A program made the position numbers and the translations under genes. From positions 1 to 42,336 of the forward strand of contig JAWVYU010000006.1 of NCBI GenBank assembly GCA_033722575.1: a DNA stretch of 42,336 nucleotides, written 5' to 3'. Positions 16,058 to 24,500 of the stretch are shown here, piece after piece (positions within the stretch are counted from its first letter, which is position 1; each line of letters starts with the position of its first letter). Source of the DNA: GCA-2748575 sp033722575 (lineage in GTDB: Bacteria > Pseudomonadota > Gammaproteobacteria > Pseudomonadales > Ketobacteraceae). The notes under the pieces were generated by a model, which ran no database searches, was not told the DNA's origin, and was given only the letters and a program-made list of their open reading frames with translations.

Positions 16058-17284
16058 CTAGAGGTAATAATCCAGTTCTTCCTGTTTTTTAAGCAGACTG
16101 CGCATTTCATAGGGATCATCACCAAAGAAATACACCAGTCCCCAGTGAGTACCAAAAGCACTGCGCTTGGGAACCTTGTTCTCCATGGGCGACTGTAACT
16201 CGTGAAACTCGAAGAACGGATGGTTTTCTGTTTCCTCCGGAATGCACAACTGGCTCACCACCCGGCGGCGGGGATAAACACCAAAACAGCCTGCATGGCC
16301 TGTAGCATCTTCTACCGGTTTCGGGAAGAAAGCATCGATTTCTTCCTGCGTGGTTTTGGGATCAAACATCATCACCAGTGCCTGGTAGCAATTGAAACCA
16401 TAGGCACGCTCAATGAGCTCAAAGGCATTGAAACCCGGCGGCCGGTAGGCAACTTCACCGAAATACATTTCGCCATCACTGGTAACAAAGTATTCGGGGT
16501 GAATAAATCCGAAATCGATATCAAAGGCTTCGATCAGCTTCTCGATTTCCTGCTCCACCCGGGGCCGCCATTTTTCAAGATCCGGCGTAGCCGGCACGAA
16601 CACCGAGTACCCCAGCGATACATATTCCGAGATATTCAGGAAGTGCACCTTACGATCCTTGATAAAGGCTTCCACGGCAAACTCCCAGCCATCAAGGTGG
16701 CTTTCCATCAGCACCGGAAATTCTTCATCGGGAATATTATTCACATCATCGGCGGTCCGGATCACGCGGTGCCCAAGACAACCTGCCTTATCAAACGCTT
16801 TAAGGTGAATAGGATCATTGGGGTCACCATCAAGTTTCAGCAACGCCTGGTTAACCCGCGTCAAAAAGCGGATAACATCGCTTTTATCCTGTGCCTCTTC
16901 AAAAATACCAACCCGGATTCCACCCAGTTGCGCCCGACGCTTCATCAGTGCTTTGTCACGCATCAGTAAAGACTGACCCATCAACCGGGGATTTTTTAGC
17001 AGAACGGTATTGATAGCACCTGCCCATTCCACGGTTTCCTCAAACAACGGAATGGCGACATCTACACCTTCTTCTTTCAGGCGCTCAGCGATTTCCATTG
17101 AACGCTCGTTCAAACGTTCAAAGTCCCAGGAAATGAAAGGGATGTCGTTGTCCTTGGCATACTGTTCCGCCCATCGCGGAGCTACAATGACATATCGCCG
17201 GTCAAATCGATCAATAGCATCTATTGCGTTAAGACTCCAGCCGAGTATGGCTACGTAACCTTTATCAGGATTAAAGTTGGACAT
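16058..17284 (-). CDS. ATP-grasp ligase (carbamoyl-phosphate synthase-L / amino-acid ligase type)
   Basis: A 408-residue ATP-grasp enzyme. Such enzymes activate a carboxylate as acyl phosphate and join it to an amine or thiol. An N-terminal preATP-grasp Rossmann-like part (YVAILGWSLNAIDAID, about 9-24) is followed by the ATP-grasp domain. Its nucleotide-contact stretch is FPVLMESHLDGWEFAVEAF (about 190-208), and the Mg-binding end is HPEYFVTSDGEMYFGEVAYR (about 265-284). GFNAFELIERAYGFN then closes the active site. The pattern resembles carnosine-synthase-like and dipeptide-ligase ATP-grasps, but the substrates are unknown. The ATG at 17284 has a strong gagggga site. A perfect 7-1-7 palindrome lies 40 bp upstream (17325-17339), so the gene may have its own regulated promoter. 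Neighbouring peptidase-like genes suggest a peptide ligase/peptidase module. Confidence 0.85.
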   Translation of the reverse strand: MSNFNPDKGYVAILGWSLNAIDAIDRFDRRYVIVAPRWAEQYAKDNDIPFISWDFERLNERSMEIAERLKEEGVDVAIPLFEETVEWAGAINTVLLKNPRLMGQSLLMRDKALMKRRAQLGGIRVGIFEEAQDKSDVIRFLTRVNQALLKLDGDPNDPIHLKAFDKAGCLGHRVIRTADDVNNIPDEEFPVLMESHLDGWEFAVEAFIKDRKVHFLNISEYVSLGYSVFVPATPDLEKWRPRVEQEIEKLIEAFDIDFGFIHPEYFVTSDGEMYFGEVAYRPPGFNAFELIERAYGFNCYQALVMMFDPKTTQEEIDAFFPKPVEDATGHAGCFGVYPRRRVVSQLCIPEETENHPFFEFHELQSPMENKVPKRSAFGTHWGLVYFFGDDPYEMRSLLKKQEELDYYL

Positions 17285-17324
17285 TGGCTCCCCTCTTTTT
17301 TGGGTATGCGTATTTATTAAACAT

Positions 17325-17339
17325 GCGAACCCGGTTCGC
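17325..17339. promoter_or_regulatory. 15-bp palindrome upstream of the ATP-grasp gene (possible operator)
   Basis: gcgaacc-c-ggttcgc, a perfect inverted repeat with 7-bp arms, 40 bp before the ATP-grasp ATG. On the minus strand it directly follows an AT-rich taaatata that could be a -10 element. The size suits a dimeric repressor. No cognate regulator gene is next to it. Confidence 0.4.
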
Positions 17340-17450
17340 TATATTTAACCTCTCTGTGAAAATTCAATGTGAAAAGACTAATAACAGTAACGCATTCAGA
17401 TATAAATATACAGGTTCCACGCCGATTATGGGATTTTCCGGTTAATTCGC

Positions 17451-18233
17451 CTAAATCAATTCAACGTTGACAATTGGCTGGCTGGGAAGAAGGGCTGGAC
17501 CGTATTGGGTATAAATCGCCACATCGGCTGCGTCGCGACCATAACCGATGGCAATATAACCAGATTTGATTCCCTGCTGGGTGGCGTCAAAGGAATACCA
17601 GCGCCCCCCGACGTAAGCTTCAAACCAGGCATGAAGGTCCATGGGCTGAAGGCCATGAAGATACCCCACCACCAGCCGGGCAGGTATTGCGAGAGCACGA
17701 CACAACGCAATACCCAGATGAGCCAGATCACGGCAAACGCCGGACTGGCGTTGATTTACTTCCACCGCTGAAATGGGTACGGTACTGGTTCCTGGCTGGT
17801 AACTGATGTTATTGCGTAACCAGCTTTCAATTGCCGCCACCTGATCATAGCCCAACACCACGTTCTGAGTGATCTGGAAAGCCATATCGCCAAAACGGTC
17901 GGCCTCACAGAAACGGCTTGGCAACAGATACACCAGCACGTGTTCGGGAAGATTCTGCACTTCAACAAAAGGGGCACCCGGACCTTCATCCAGTTGATCC
18001 GGTGTCATGACTTCTGCCATGGTTTTGATGGTTAGCGTCCCGGGCTGAGCAGTAAGTCGCTGACACAGATTGCCGTAGCCGTCGGTAAATTCAATCACCG
18101 GCAACACGGGGTCAACATGATATTCTTCCTTGGCAATCCACTGTTGCGCACCGCTACGGGGCCGCAACATCATAAGGAACGGCGTTGGTATTGAAATGTC
18201 GAAGTAAAATTCGCTGCTTGCCCGTAACCACAT
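17451..18233 (-). CDS. Transglutaminase-like cysteine protease (bacterial transglutaminase-like N-terminal plus core)
   Basis: A 260-residue member of the bacterial transglutaminase-like family. The N-terminal beta-sandwich-like region (LRASSEFYFDISIPTPFLMMLRPRSG) is typical. The transglutaminase core carries the full triad. Cys167 is in RQSGVCRDLAHLGIALCRAL, His201 in MDLHAWFEAYVGGRW and Asp216 in YSFDATQQG. Most bacterial members are thought to hydrolyse peptide bonds rather than cross-link. There is no signal peptide, so it is probably cytoplasmic. The frame is open from GTG 18245, but ATG 18233 (ggtg 6 bases upstream) matches the usual N-terminus better. It lies 97 bp downstream of the alpha/beta hydrolase and 166 bp upstream of the ATP-grasp gene on the same strand. 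In other bacteria such proteins often accompany ATP-grasp enzymes. Confidence 0.92.
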   Translation of the reverse strand: MWLRASSEFYFDISIPTPFLMMLRPRSGAQQWIAKEEYHVDPVLPVIEFTDGYGNLCQRLTAQPGTLTIKTMAEVMTPDQLDEGPGAPFVEVQNLPEHVLVYLLPSRFCEADRFGDMAFQITQNVVLGYDQVAAIESWLRNNISYQPGTSTVPISAVEVNQRQSGVCRDLAHLGIALCRALAIPARLVVGYLHGLQPMDLHAWFEAYVGGRWYSFDATQQGIKSGYIAIGYGRDAADVAIYTQYGPALLPSQPIVNVELI

Positions 18234-18330
18234 ATCCGTCACCACTCAAGTATGTCTGTCCATGATCGATACCAGACACACCATACCACGAACAGCTGTT
18301 GGCAATAAGGTATTTAAAATCCGGCGAGGA

Positions 18331-19296
18331 TCAGCCTGCAGCTGCCAATGGAGAATAAGTACCCGACAATGCGGTCACCGGCACCCACACAGGCGCCGGG
18401 GTATGCCGGCAATTCAGGGCATGATCAGAAATCCATTCCACAAACCGGGGCAACAATTCCTCCGGCAGGCTGTGGCCCATACCTTTAATGGTTTCCAGAC
18501 GGGAATTCTGTATCAGCTCGGCGGAGCGTTTGCCACCTTCATAGCGTACCAGCGGATCGGCATCACCATGAATAATCAGGCTGGGGGCCTGGATCTGTTT
18601 TACCCAGGTTTCAATATTACCAGTGGCGGCAATTGCCTGTAACTGCCGCAGGGTACCGGCGGGGCGATAGGCGCGGCGATAGTGCTCGCGCAGCTGTTGT
18701 TCCGTAGCCGCTTCATTGATTGGATAATGGGGCCCGGCAATGATTTTCCAGGTTTTAAGATCCCGTTTTACAACAGAATCTTCATCATGACCGTTACCCC
18801 CGGTAACAAGTCGCACCGCCACTTTGGCGCGGGGCTGCGGCAGCCTGGGATTGGCTGTGGTGGACATGATCGAGGTAAGACTCAGCACTCTTTCCGGGTA
18901 AACGGCGGTCAGCATTTGCGAAATAATGCCCCCCATGCTGGCCCCCACAATATGAAAGTGTTCAATACCCAGAGCATCAGCCAGGCCGATAGTGTCATAC
19001 ATCATTTCGCGGAGAGTGTAGTTAACAGGCAGTTGAATGCCCGCCAGTGGCGCCACCAGACTGAGCGGAAGGTTTATACGCCGGCCTCTGTTACCGCTGC
19101 CCGACAAACCCACGTCACGATTATCAAAGCGAATGACCCGAAAGCCGTTTTCGGTCAGGCCGTTCACCATTGCCATTGGCCAGGCAGTTAACTGGCAACC
19201 AAAACCCATGACCAGAAATACGGCGGGATCCTCCTCCCTGCCATAATCCTCGTAAAATACCTCAATACTGCCGGCGTTAACTGTTCCGCTTCTCAT
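18331..19296 (-). CDS. Alpha/beta-fold hydrolase
   Basis: A 321-residue hydrolase of the epoxide-hydrolase/esterase-like branch of the alpha/beta fold. The nucleophile elbow is GASMGG (Ser120). The oxyanion-region strand is FLVMGFGCQLTAWP. The acid is probably in HGDADPLVRYEGG, and the catalytic His is in KGMGHSLPEEL. DNRDVGLSGSG resembles family members acting on small acyl esters. About 25 residues after the usual C-terminus (HTPAPVWVPVTALSGTYSPL) have no known role. The ATG at 19296 has a perfect aggagg ribosome site. Substrate cannot be assigned. It may be the first gene of the minus-strand cluster continuing into the transglutaminase-like gene. Confidence 0.9.
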   Translation of the reverse strand: MRSGTVNAGSIEVFYEDYGREEDPAVFLVMGFGCQLTAWPMAMVNGLTENGFRVIRFDNRDVGLSGSGNRGRRINLPLSLVAPLAGIQLPVNYTLREMMYDTIGLADALGIEHFHIVGASMGGIISQMLTAVYPERVLSLTSIMSTTANPRLPQPRAKVAVRLVTGGNGHDEDSVVKRDLKTWKIIAGPHYPINEAATEQQLREHYRRAYRPAGTLRQLQAIAATGNIETWVKQIQAPSLIIHGDADPLVRYEGGKRSAELIQNSRLETIKGMGHSLPEELLPRFVEWISDHALNCRHTPAPVWVPVTALSGTYSPLAAAG

Positions 19297-19449
19297 TGCT
19301 ATCCTCCTTTCACAAGGGGCTGGTCGCAGGGGACCTGTGTCGTATTTCTAATATTTAAAGTGGCTGATAATTATCGTGGCTGAGACTGCTGCCGGTCTTT
19401 CTATATGGCCATATTTTCACCAGGATTACCAGCCCGGGGGCTGGCTTCT

Positions 19450-20442
19450 TTAATGCTTCACCAGCTCAACGCGCCTGTTTCTGGCACGCCCCTGCTCTGA
19501 GCCGTTACTGGCAACCGGTGCTGCGTAACCCACCCCCCAGGGCTTGAGACGGGATGCATTAATGCCGTAATTGCTGATCAGGGATTGTGTGACGGAGGCG
19601 GCTCGACGCTTCGAAAGATCCAGATTGTAATTAAAATCACCCTGATTGTCGGTGTGGCCCACCACTAACAGCTTTAGGTTAGGGTTGTTTTTCAGCAATT
19701 TCGCGATTTCATCCAGAGTTGGCCTGGATTCTGGCTTTATGCTGGCTTTATCGGTCTCAAAAAACAGACCATACAAAGCCACCTTGCCCTCAAGATCGAT
19801 TTTCTCCGCCATTTCACCGGCCTCGATAAACACCACTTTGCTTTGCTGCGCTTTCTCTTCGAGTATATCCACTTGTGCAAACACCCGCTCACTGGTGTCC
19901 TCACTGTTGGTGCGACCGCTCTGAATGACATGCACTGAAACCCAGGCATCGCCATCGGGCACTGGAACCCTGGCGGCAACGTAGCGGGTTTTGTCGTTTT
20001 GCGCATTACCGAACACCAGGGAAAGCACGCTGTAACCTGGTGCTATATACTTAAAATTATTGCCATTACCCGCGGCAGTACAGGATCGGTCGCCACTGTT
20101 ACCGCTGCACTCAAATATGATTTCTGCATTATTCGCCGCAAGCGCATCCTTGTAGGCCCTGAACACAGCCAGACTGCTGGTGCCTTTGGGTGCCCGATAG
20201 GTGATTCTGGTCAGTTTCCCCTCTTTGGTCGCCATGTGCTTTTCATTGTCTTCCTTTACCCGCGAGGTTAAGGGCTCAACGATAAAGCGGAATTCATCAA
20301 AGTTTTTGTGGCTGTACTCAATGATACTGGCGCCCTCAAAGCGGCCCGTTAAGGGGTGATCTTTTGCCCCGGCCACATCACCCGCCTGAATCGTTGCAGC
20401 CCACAACATTGCCGTTAAAGACAGCATGAATCTTGGTATCAT
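19450..20442 (-). CDS. OmpA-family outer-membrane/periplasmic protein with DUF4892-like N-terminal domain
   Basis: A 330-residue exported protein. The signal peptide (MIPRFMLSLTAMLWAATIQA) is followed by a domain of about 190 residues that resembles DUF4892 (HPLTGRFEGASIIEYSHKNFDEF onward). It includes the cysteines of IIFECSGNSGDRSC, probably a disulfide. A C-terminal OmpA-like peptidoglycan-binding domain follows (about 215-330), with LKLLVVGHTDNQGDFNYNLDLS, SKRRAASV and the closing GRARNRRVELV. It probably links an envelope component to the cell wall. The start at 20442 is chosen over an in-frame start at 20484 because gggga(g) lies 7 bases upstream and the signal peptide begins there. Monocistronic or upstream of the hydrolase cluster; a gap of 153 bp separates it. 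Confidence 0.9.
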   Translation of the reverse strand: MIPRFMLSLTAMLWAATIQAGDVAGAKDHPLTGRFEGASIIEYSHKNFDEFRFIVEPLTSRVKEDNEKHMATKEGKLTRITYRAPKGTSSLAVFRAYKDALAANNAEIIFECSGNSGDRSCTAAGNGNNFKYIAPGYSVLSLVFGNAQNDKTRYVAARVPVPDGDAWVSVHVIQSGRTNSEDTSERVFAQVDILEEKAQQSKVVFIEAGEMAEKIDLEGKVALYGLFFETDKASIKPESRPTLDEIAKLLKNNPNLKLLVVGHTDNQGDFNYNLDLSKRRAASVTQSLISNYGINASRLKPWGVGYAAPVASNGSEQGRARNRRVELVKH

Positions 20443-20681
20443 TTTGTCACTCCCCGAATCCAAAGCCATGAAAATGCCAGACATCCTTCATGTCTGTTGC
20501 AAACAGTTTAGTGCAAACAGGCGCACATCGCGCTTCTTCCGCAATATGCTATCATGAGCATCACTGGCTGCCGCACGGGCTGTCATAGCCGCATCAGATT
20601 AACCTGCCGTGACAGCTTTCATGATTTCCATTAGCCGGGCAGGTTCAAAGTATGTCCTTATCATCAGGCAGGAGACTCACC

Positions 20682-21323
20682 ATGACACAGCACAGACACT
20701 TTACTGGCAGGCAGTCAGGCCTCGCAATGCCCGTTCTTATCGCCATCATTGCTGTGATTCTGGTGGGTGGCGGGTTGCTGTATATTGGGTTAGGCAATGG
20801 CAATGAGATGGCAGCGGACAACAGGCAAACTGCTTCCCAGCCCGGCATGGAACAAAACCCCCAGCAGCAGCCGGCAGCCACACCCACCCAGACCGTGACG
20901 GGGCCACCAAAAATATCCGTGGACCCTGACACCTTCTGCCAGCAGATTTCCGCAGTAGGAGATGTTCTTGGCAAAGAATATTTTGGTGGCAGGGTGAAAG
21001 AGAACGCTTCCTATGGTCCGAAAGTCACCTGCGCCTGGAATGGCTCAACAGTTGTCGTGTATTTTGGTGACAAATCCTATCACCGGATGAGTACCGGTTT
21101 TGGCTCGGACATTTACGTAAACTATGAGGGACTGGATTTTCCGGCCTACAAAAAAGAAACCTCAACCAGTACTGCAGGCTATGAAGTGCATGTGAAATCC
21201 GAGCCAGGCTGGGCATTCGCTATCAACGACGGCAGAGGCCTGAAGCAGAACATCACCACGGAGCAGTACAACAGGATTGCTCATATTGTGAATAATGTTC
21301 TGAACCAGCATTATGTGCAATAA
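20682..21323 (+). CDS. Membrane-anchored hypothetical protein
   Basis: A 213-residue protein not recognised as a known family. A basic N-terminus and one membrane helix (about residues 15-37, MPVLIAIIAVILVGGGLLYI) are followed by a Pro/Gln/Thr-rich linker (about 45-75). A probable periplasmic domain follows, with two cysteines (DTFCQQISAVGDVLG and KVTCAWNGST) that may form a disulfide. ATG 20682 is chosen over ATG 20652 because caggag lies 9 bases before it. The gene is divergent from the OmpA-family gene and 209 bp upstream of the large lipoprotein gene. Confidence 0.8.
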   Translation: MTQHRHFTGRQSGLAMPVLIAIIAVILVGGGLLYIGLGNGNEMAADNRQTASQPGMEQNPQQQPAATPTQTVTGPPKISVDPDTFCQQISAVGDVLGKEYFGGRVKENASYGPKVTCAWNGSTVVVYFGDKSYHRMSTGFGSDIYVNYEGLDFPAYKKETSTSTAGYEVHVKSEPGWAFAINDGRGLKQNITTEQYNRIAHIVNNVLNQHYVQ

Positions 21324-21532
21324 ATACCGCTTTATCTGCTGAAATGAAGCGGTACTCATGTAGGCCCTCCCTGGCTTATGCACCATCGTTCCATTCTGGA
21401 GTGGCTCTGCCCAAGCAATACAAAAAATTACATAACGTTCGCTTTAAACAATAACTTTGTTCAATAGCCCATCAGCAGAGTCTGCTAAGTTCCGAAGCAG
21501 AAAATAATAAAAACCTGCCCGGGATATGAATC

Positions 21533-24500
21533 ATGAAAAGCATGCTGCTTCGTTCCTCTGCTGCCGCCACACTGGCTTTCCTGTCAACAGCCTGTATGCC
21601 ACCTGACACTGTGTTTTACCCCAAACCAGGCACTGCCTTTAACGCCTCTTCTGCCACTGTACAAATACAGGGACTCGATCAGGCAACCGCTGTTTGTTAC
21701 ACAACGGACGGATCAACCCCGTTATGGAACAATGGTACCTGTGATGGTGCTACAACATCACGTCTCCCCGGCCCCGTTATATCAGGCAACATAGCGATAA
21801 GTTGCGGAAGTGACACCGGCTCGCGGGTGCTGCGAACTGTCCAACTGGCCTATGACTGGGCTGGAACACCCGGAGAAACAGCCTCAGCGAATTACTATCT
21901 TGATTGTGGAACCTTTGAGCTTGACTCCGATGGCGATGGAGTCAGTGACGAGAACGACAACTGTGCCGATACAGCGAACCCCGGTCAGGCTGACTCGGAT
22001 GGCAATGGCGTGGGTGATGCCTGCGACAGTAGCGGCAGTGGTGACCTGCCCACCAGCAGTAACAGCCTGGTCTCCGACGAACAAATTGTGATTAATGAAT
22101 ACCTTGAGTCCGGCAATGGCAGCTATCGTCTGTTCATGCAGAGTGATGGCAACGCGGTACTGAGGAACTGGGATACCCGGGAAGCACTCTGGTCCACCGG
22201 AACCAATGGCACCGATGGCGTGCGTTTACGTTTCCAGGGAGACGGCAACCTGGTGCTGCGCTCCAGTTCGGGCTCAGCACTGTGGTCCAGCGGAACGGCG
22301 GGCAGTGGTGGCACACGCCTGACGTTAAACAATGACGGCTCCCTGGCCATATACGCCGGCAACCGCGTGGTGTGGTCAGTTAACGGTTCCGGAGCAGCCT
22401 CCGGGGTGCCAGTCGTCAGTTTTTCTACGCCTGTCAACGGCAGCATTCTGGGCCCTGATGTAGAAGTGATAGTGAACGCTGATGACCCTGACGGCAGCAT
22501 CGATAACGTCAGACTGTATCTTAATAATGATTTGGTTCGTCAGGAAAACAGCTACCCCTACTCCTGGGGCAGTGACAGCGATATCGCAGACCCTTCTCTT
22601 GATAATCTTGCGGACGGGTTCTATGTACTAAAAGCCACCGCCACCGACAATGCCGGAGTAACGCGATCCGTCGCCGTGAAGATTGAGGTGCGCAGCGGCG
22701 CCTGTACCGGTGCAGGATGCAGTGACGACGGTAACCCCGATACCGGCGATGGTGGTGATGGCGATAACGACGGCACGGCGAAAAGCCCCGGTAAGTTTTC
22801 TGCTCCCGGTGCAGCGCTCTATTCACTCAATGACAACCGTCCGCGGGCTTTTCCCAAGCACATCAACACCCGCTTCAGTGGTAACGGGCACTCCGAGACC
22901 TGGGATGGCCGGGTTTTCGTGATCAAACGCAGTGACGGGTGGTATGCGGCCGCTTTCCGGCCGGAGCGCATTGGCCGGGACGGCGATGGGGCACCGGTTT
23001 TCGATAACGGCGCGTTCGGTAACCGTGTTGTGCTGGAGCTGGAAAATGAAGCACCGGATATTCACCATAACTGGATCGCAGTGGTACAGGATCCTGACGA
23101 AACCGGAGAAAACCCTTACCCGTCAAACGCCAGTGGCGACTACCGGGAAAACGGCACCTACCGAACCTACAAAACCCTGATGTATCACACCTCCACTCGC
23201 AACGGCGACAATGATCAGATGGGGATTCGAAAAGCCACCATCATCGTCAGCAACGCCAACACACGAGATGCTCAAGTCATCACGGCAGATTTTACCAGCA
23301 GCTTTGCCCGGCTCAGAACCACGGCCGGTACCGATTTTCGTTGTATCGAGCCTTCTGTGACTATCGATGGCCGTTTGATTATCTGTCAGGGGCACCCTGA
23401 TAACAATGGCAGGATTGATAACCTGATGTACGGCTGGAACCCCACCCCCGGCGCCACCACCGGCTGGAGCGTGCCCAAGTCAATCAGCAATTTGTATTAC
23501 GATGACCGTAACCGCAGTGTGGACGGCATACCTTTTTACGTGCGCTTTCCCCTTGCAGAAAATCCTCTGGTTGACCAGAACGGCGTTGTTTATGAGCGAG
23601 GGCAACTGGTGAAAGGAGCTTATCCCTGGATCAGCCACGACGGGGCGGAACTTTTTTACCAGGCATCGCGGGAAAACATGACCGCACGCCGCACCGGTAC
23701 GACGGTGGTGGGCCGGTGGACAGGCTGGGCTTTCCGCCACATCGATGGACCGATTAACCGTACCCGCTATGGCACGTCGCGCCTTTTCCTGTCCTCACCC
23801 GGGGCCTTTACTACCATGTGGACGCCCTACAAGGATATTGATGATCTGCCAATACCCTACGCGACCCGTGGACCGGCTTACCCTCTCTTCGGCTCCAACA
23901 CGCAGGATTACATGGAGGTGGACTTCGATGACTACCTTGACGGCAATTACGTGATGTTTCTGGCCATGAACGAACAGATTGCACGATCCGGAGCCTATCA
24001 GGTGAATGCAACCAACGATACTTCCGGGAATTTCAATAACGCAGCGCTGGTAGGCGCCAGATTTCCAATTGAATACAATGACAGAGACGAGCTGATTGGG
24101 CGCTATGGCCAGGCTATTTATTTTCCGTCAAATACCTACCTGGACGTGGATCGAAACAATGGTTGGGATACGCTGACAGAAGGAGTGACCGTTGACTTCT
24201 GGATCCGCCGCCTGCAATCCGGCAGCGGAAGAATACAGCTGTTCAACCTCCGCAATGGCATTGAAATCTATCTGGCCAATGCGAACAATCTGACTGCAAG
24301 GATTGAAGACACCAACGGTTCCGCAGTGCAATTGAACGGACCGAGCATCGCTACCAATCAATGGGTACATGTTGCCATGCGCTACAACCCCGTCAACCAG
24401 ACTATGGGCTTGTTCGTAAACGGCAACGAAGTAGCCAGCAGGACTGTGACCGATTTCGGTACCCTGCGAACATCCGGAAGCATCCGGATCGGGCCCGAGA

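Noticed and set aside
16202..16969. 255-codon plus-strand frame opposite the ATP-grasp gene
   Set aside because: Antisense to a gene with clear ATP-grasp motifs; no ribosome site or domain.
19429..19444. ccagcc/ggctgg hairpin after the OmpA-family gene
   Set aside because: Only 6 bp and no T-run on the minus strand, which is the strand of the gene.
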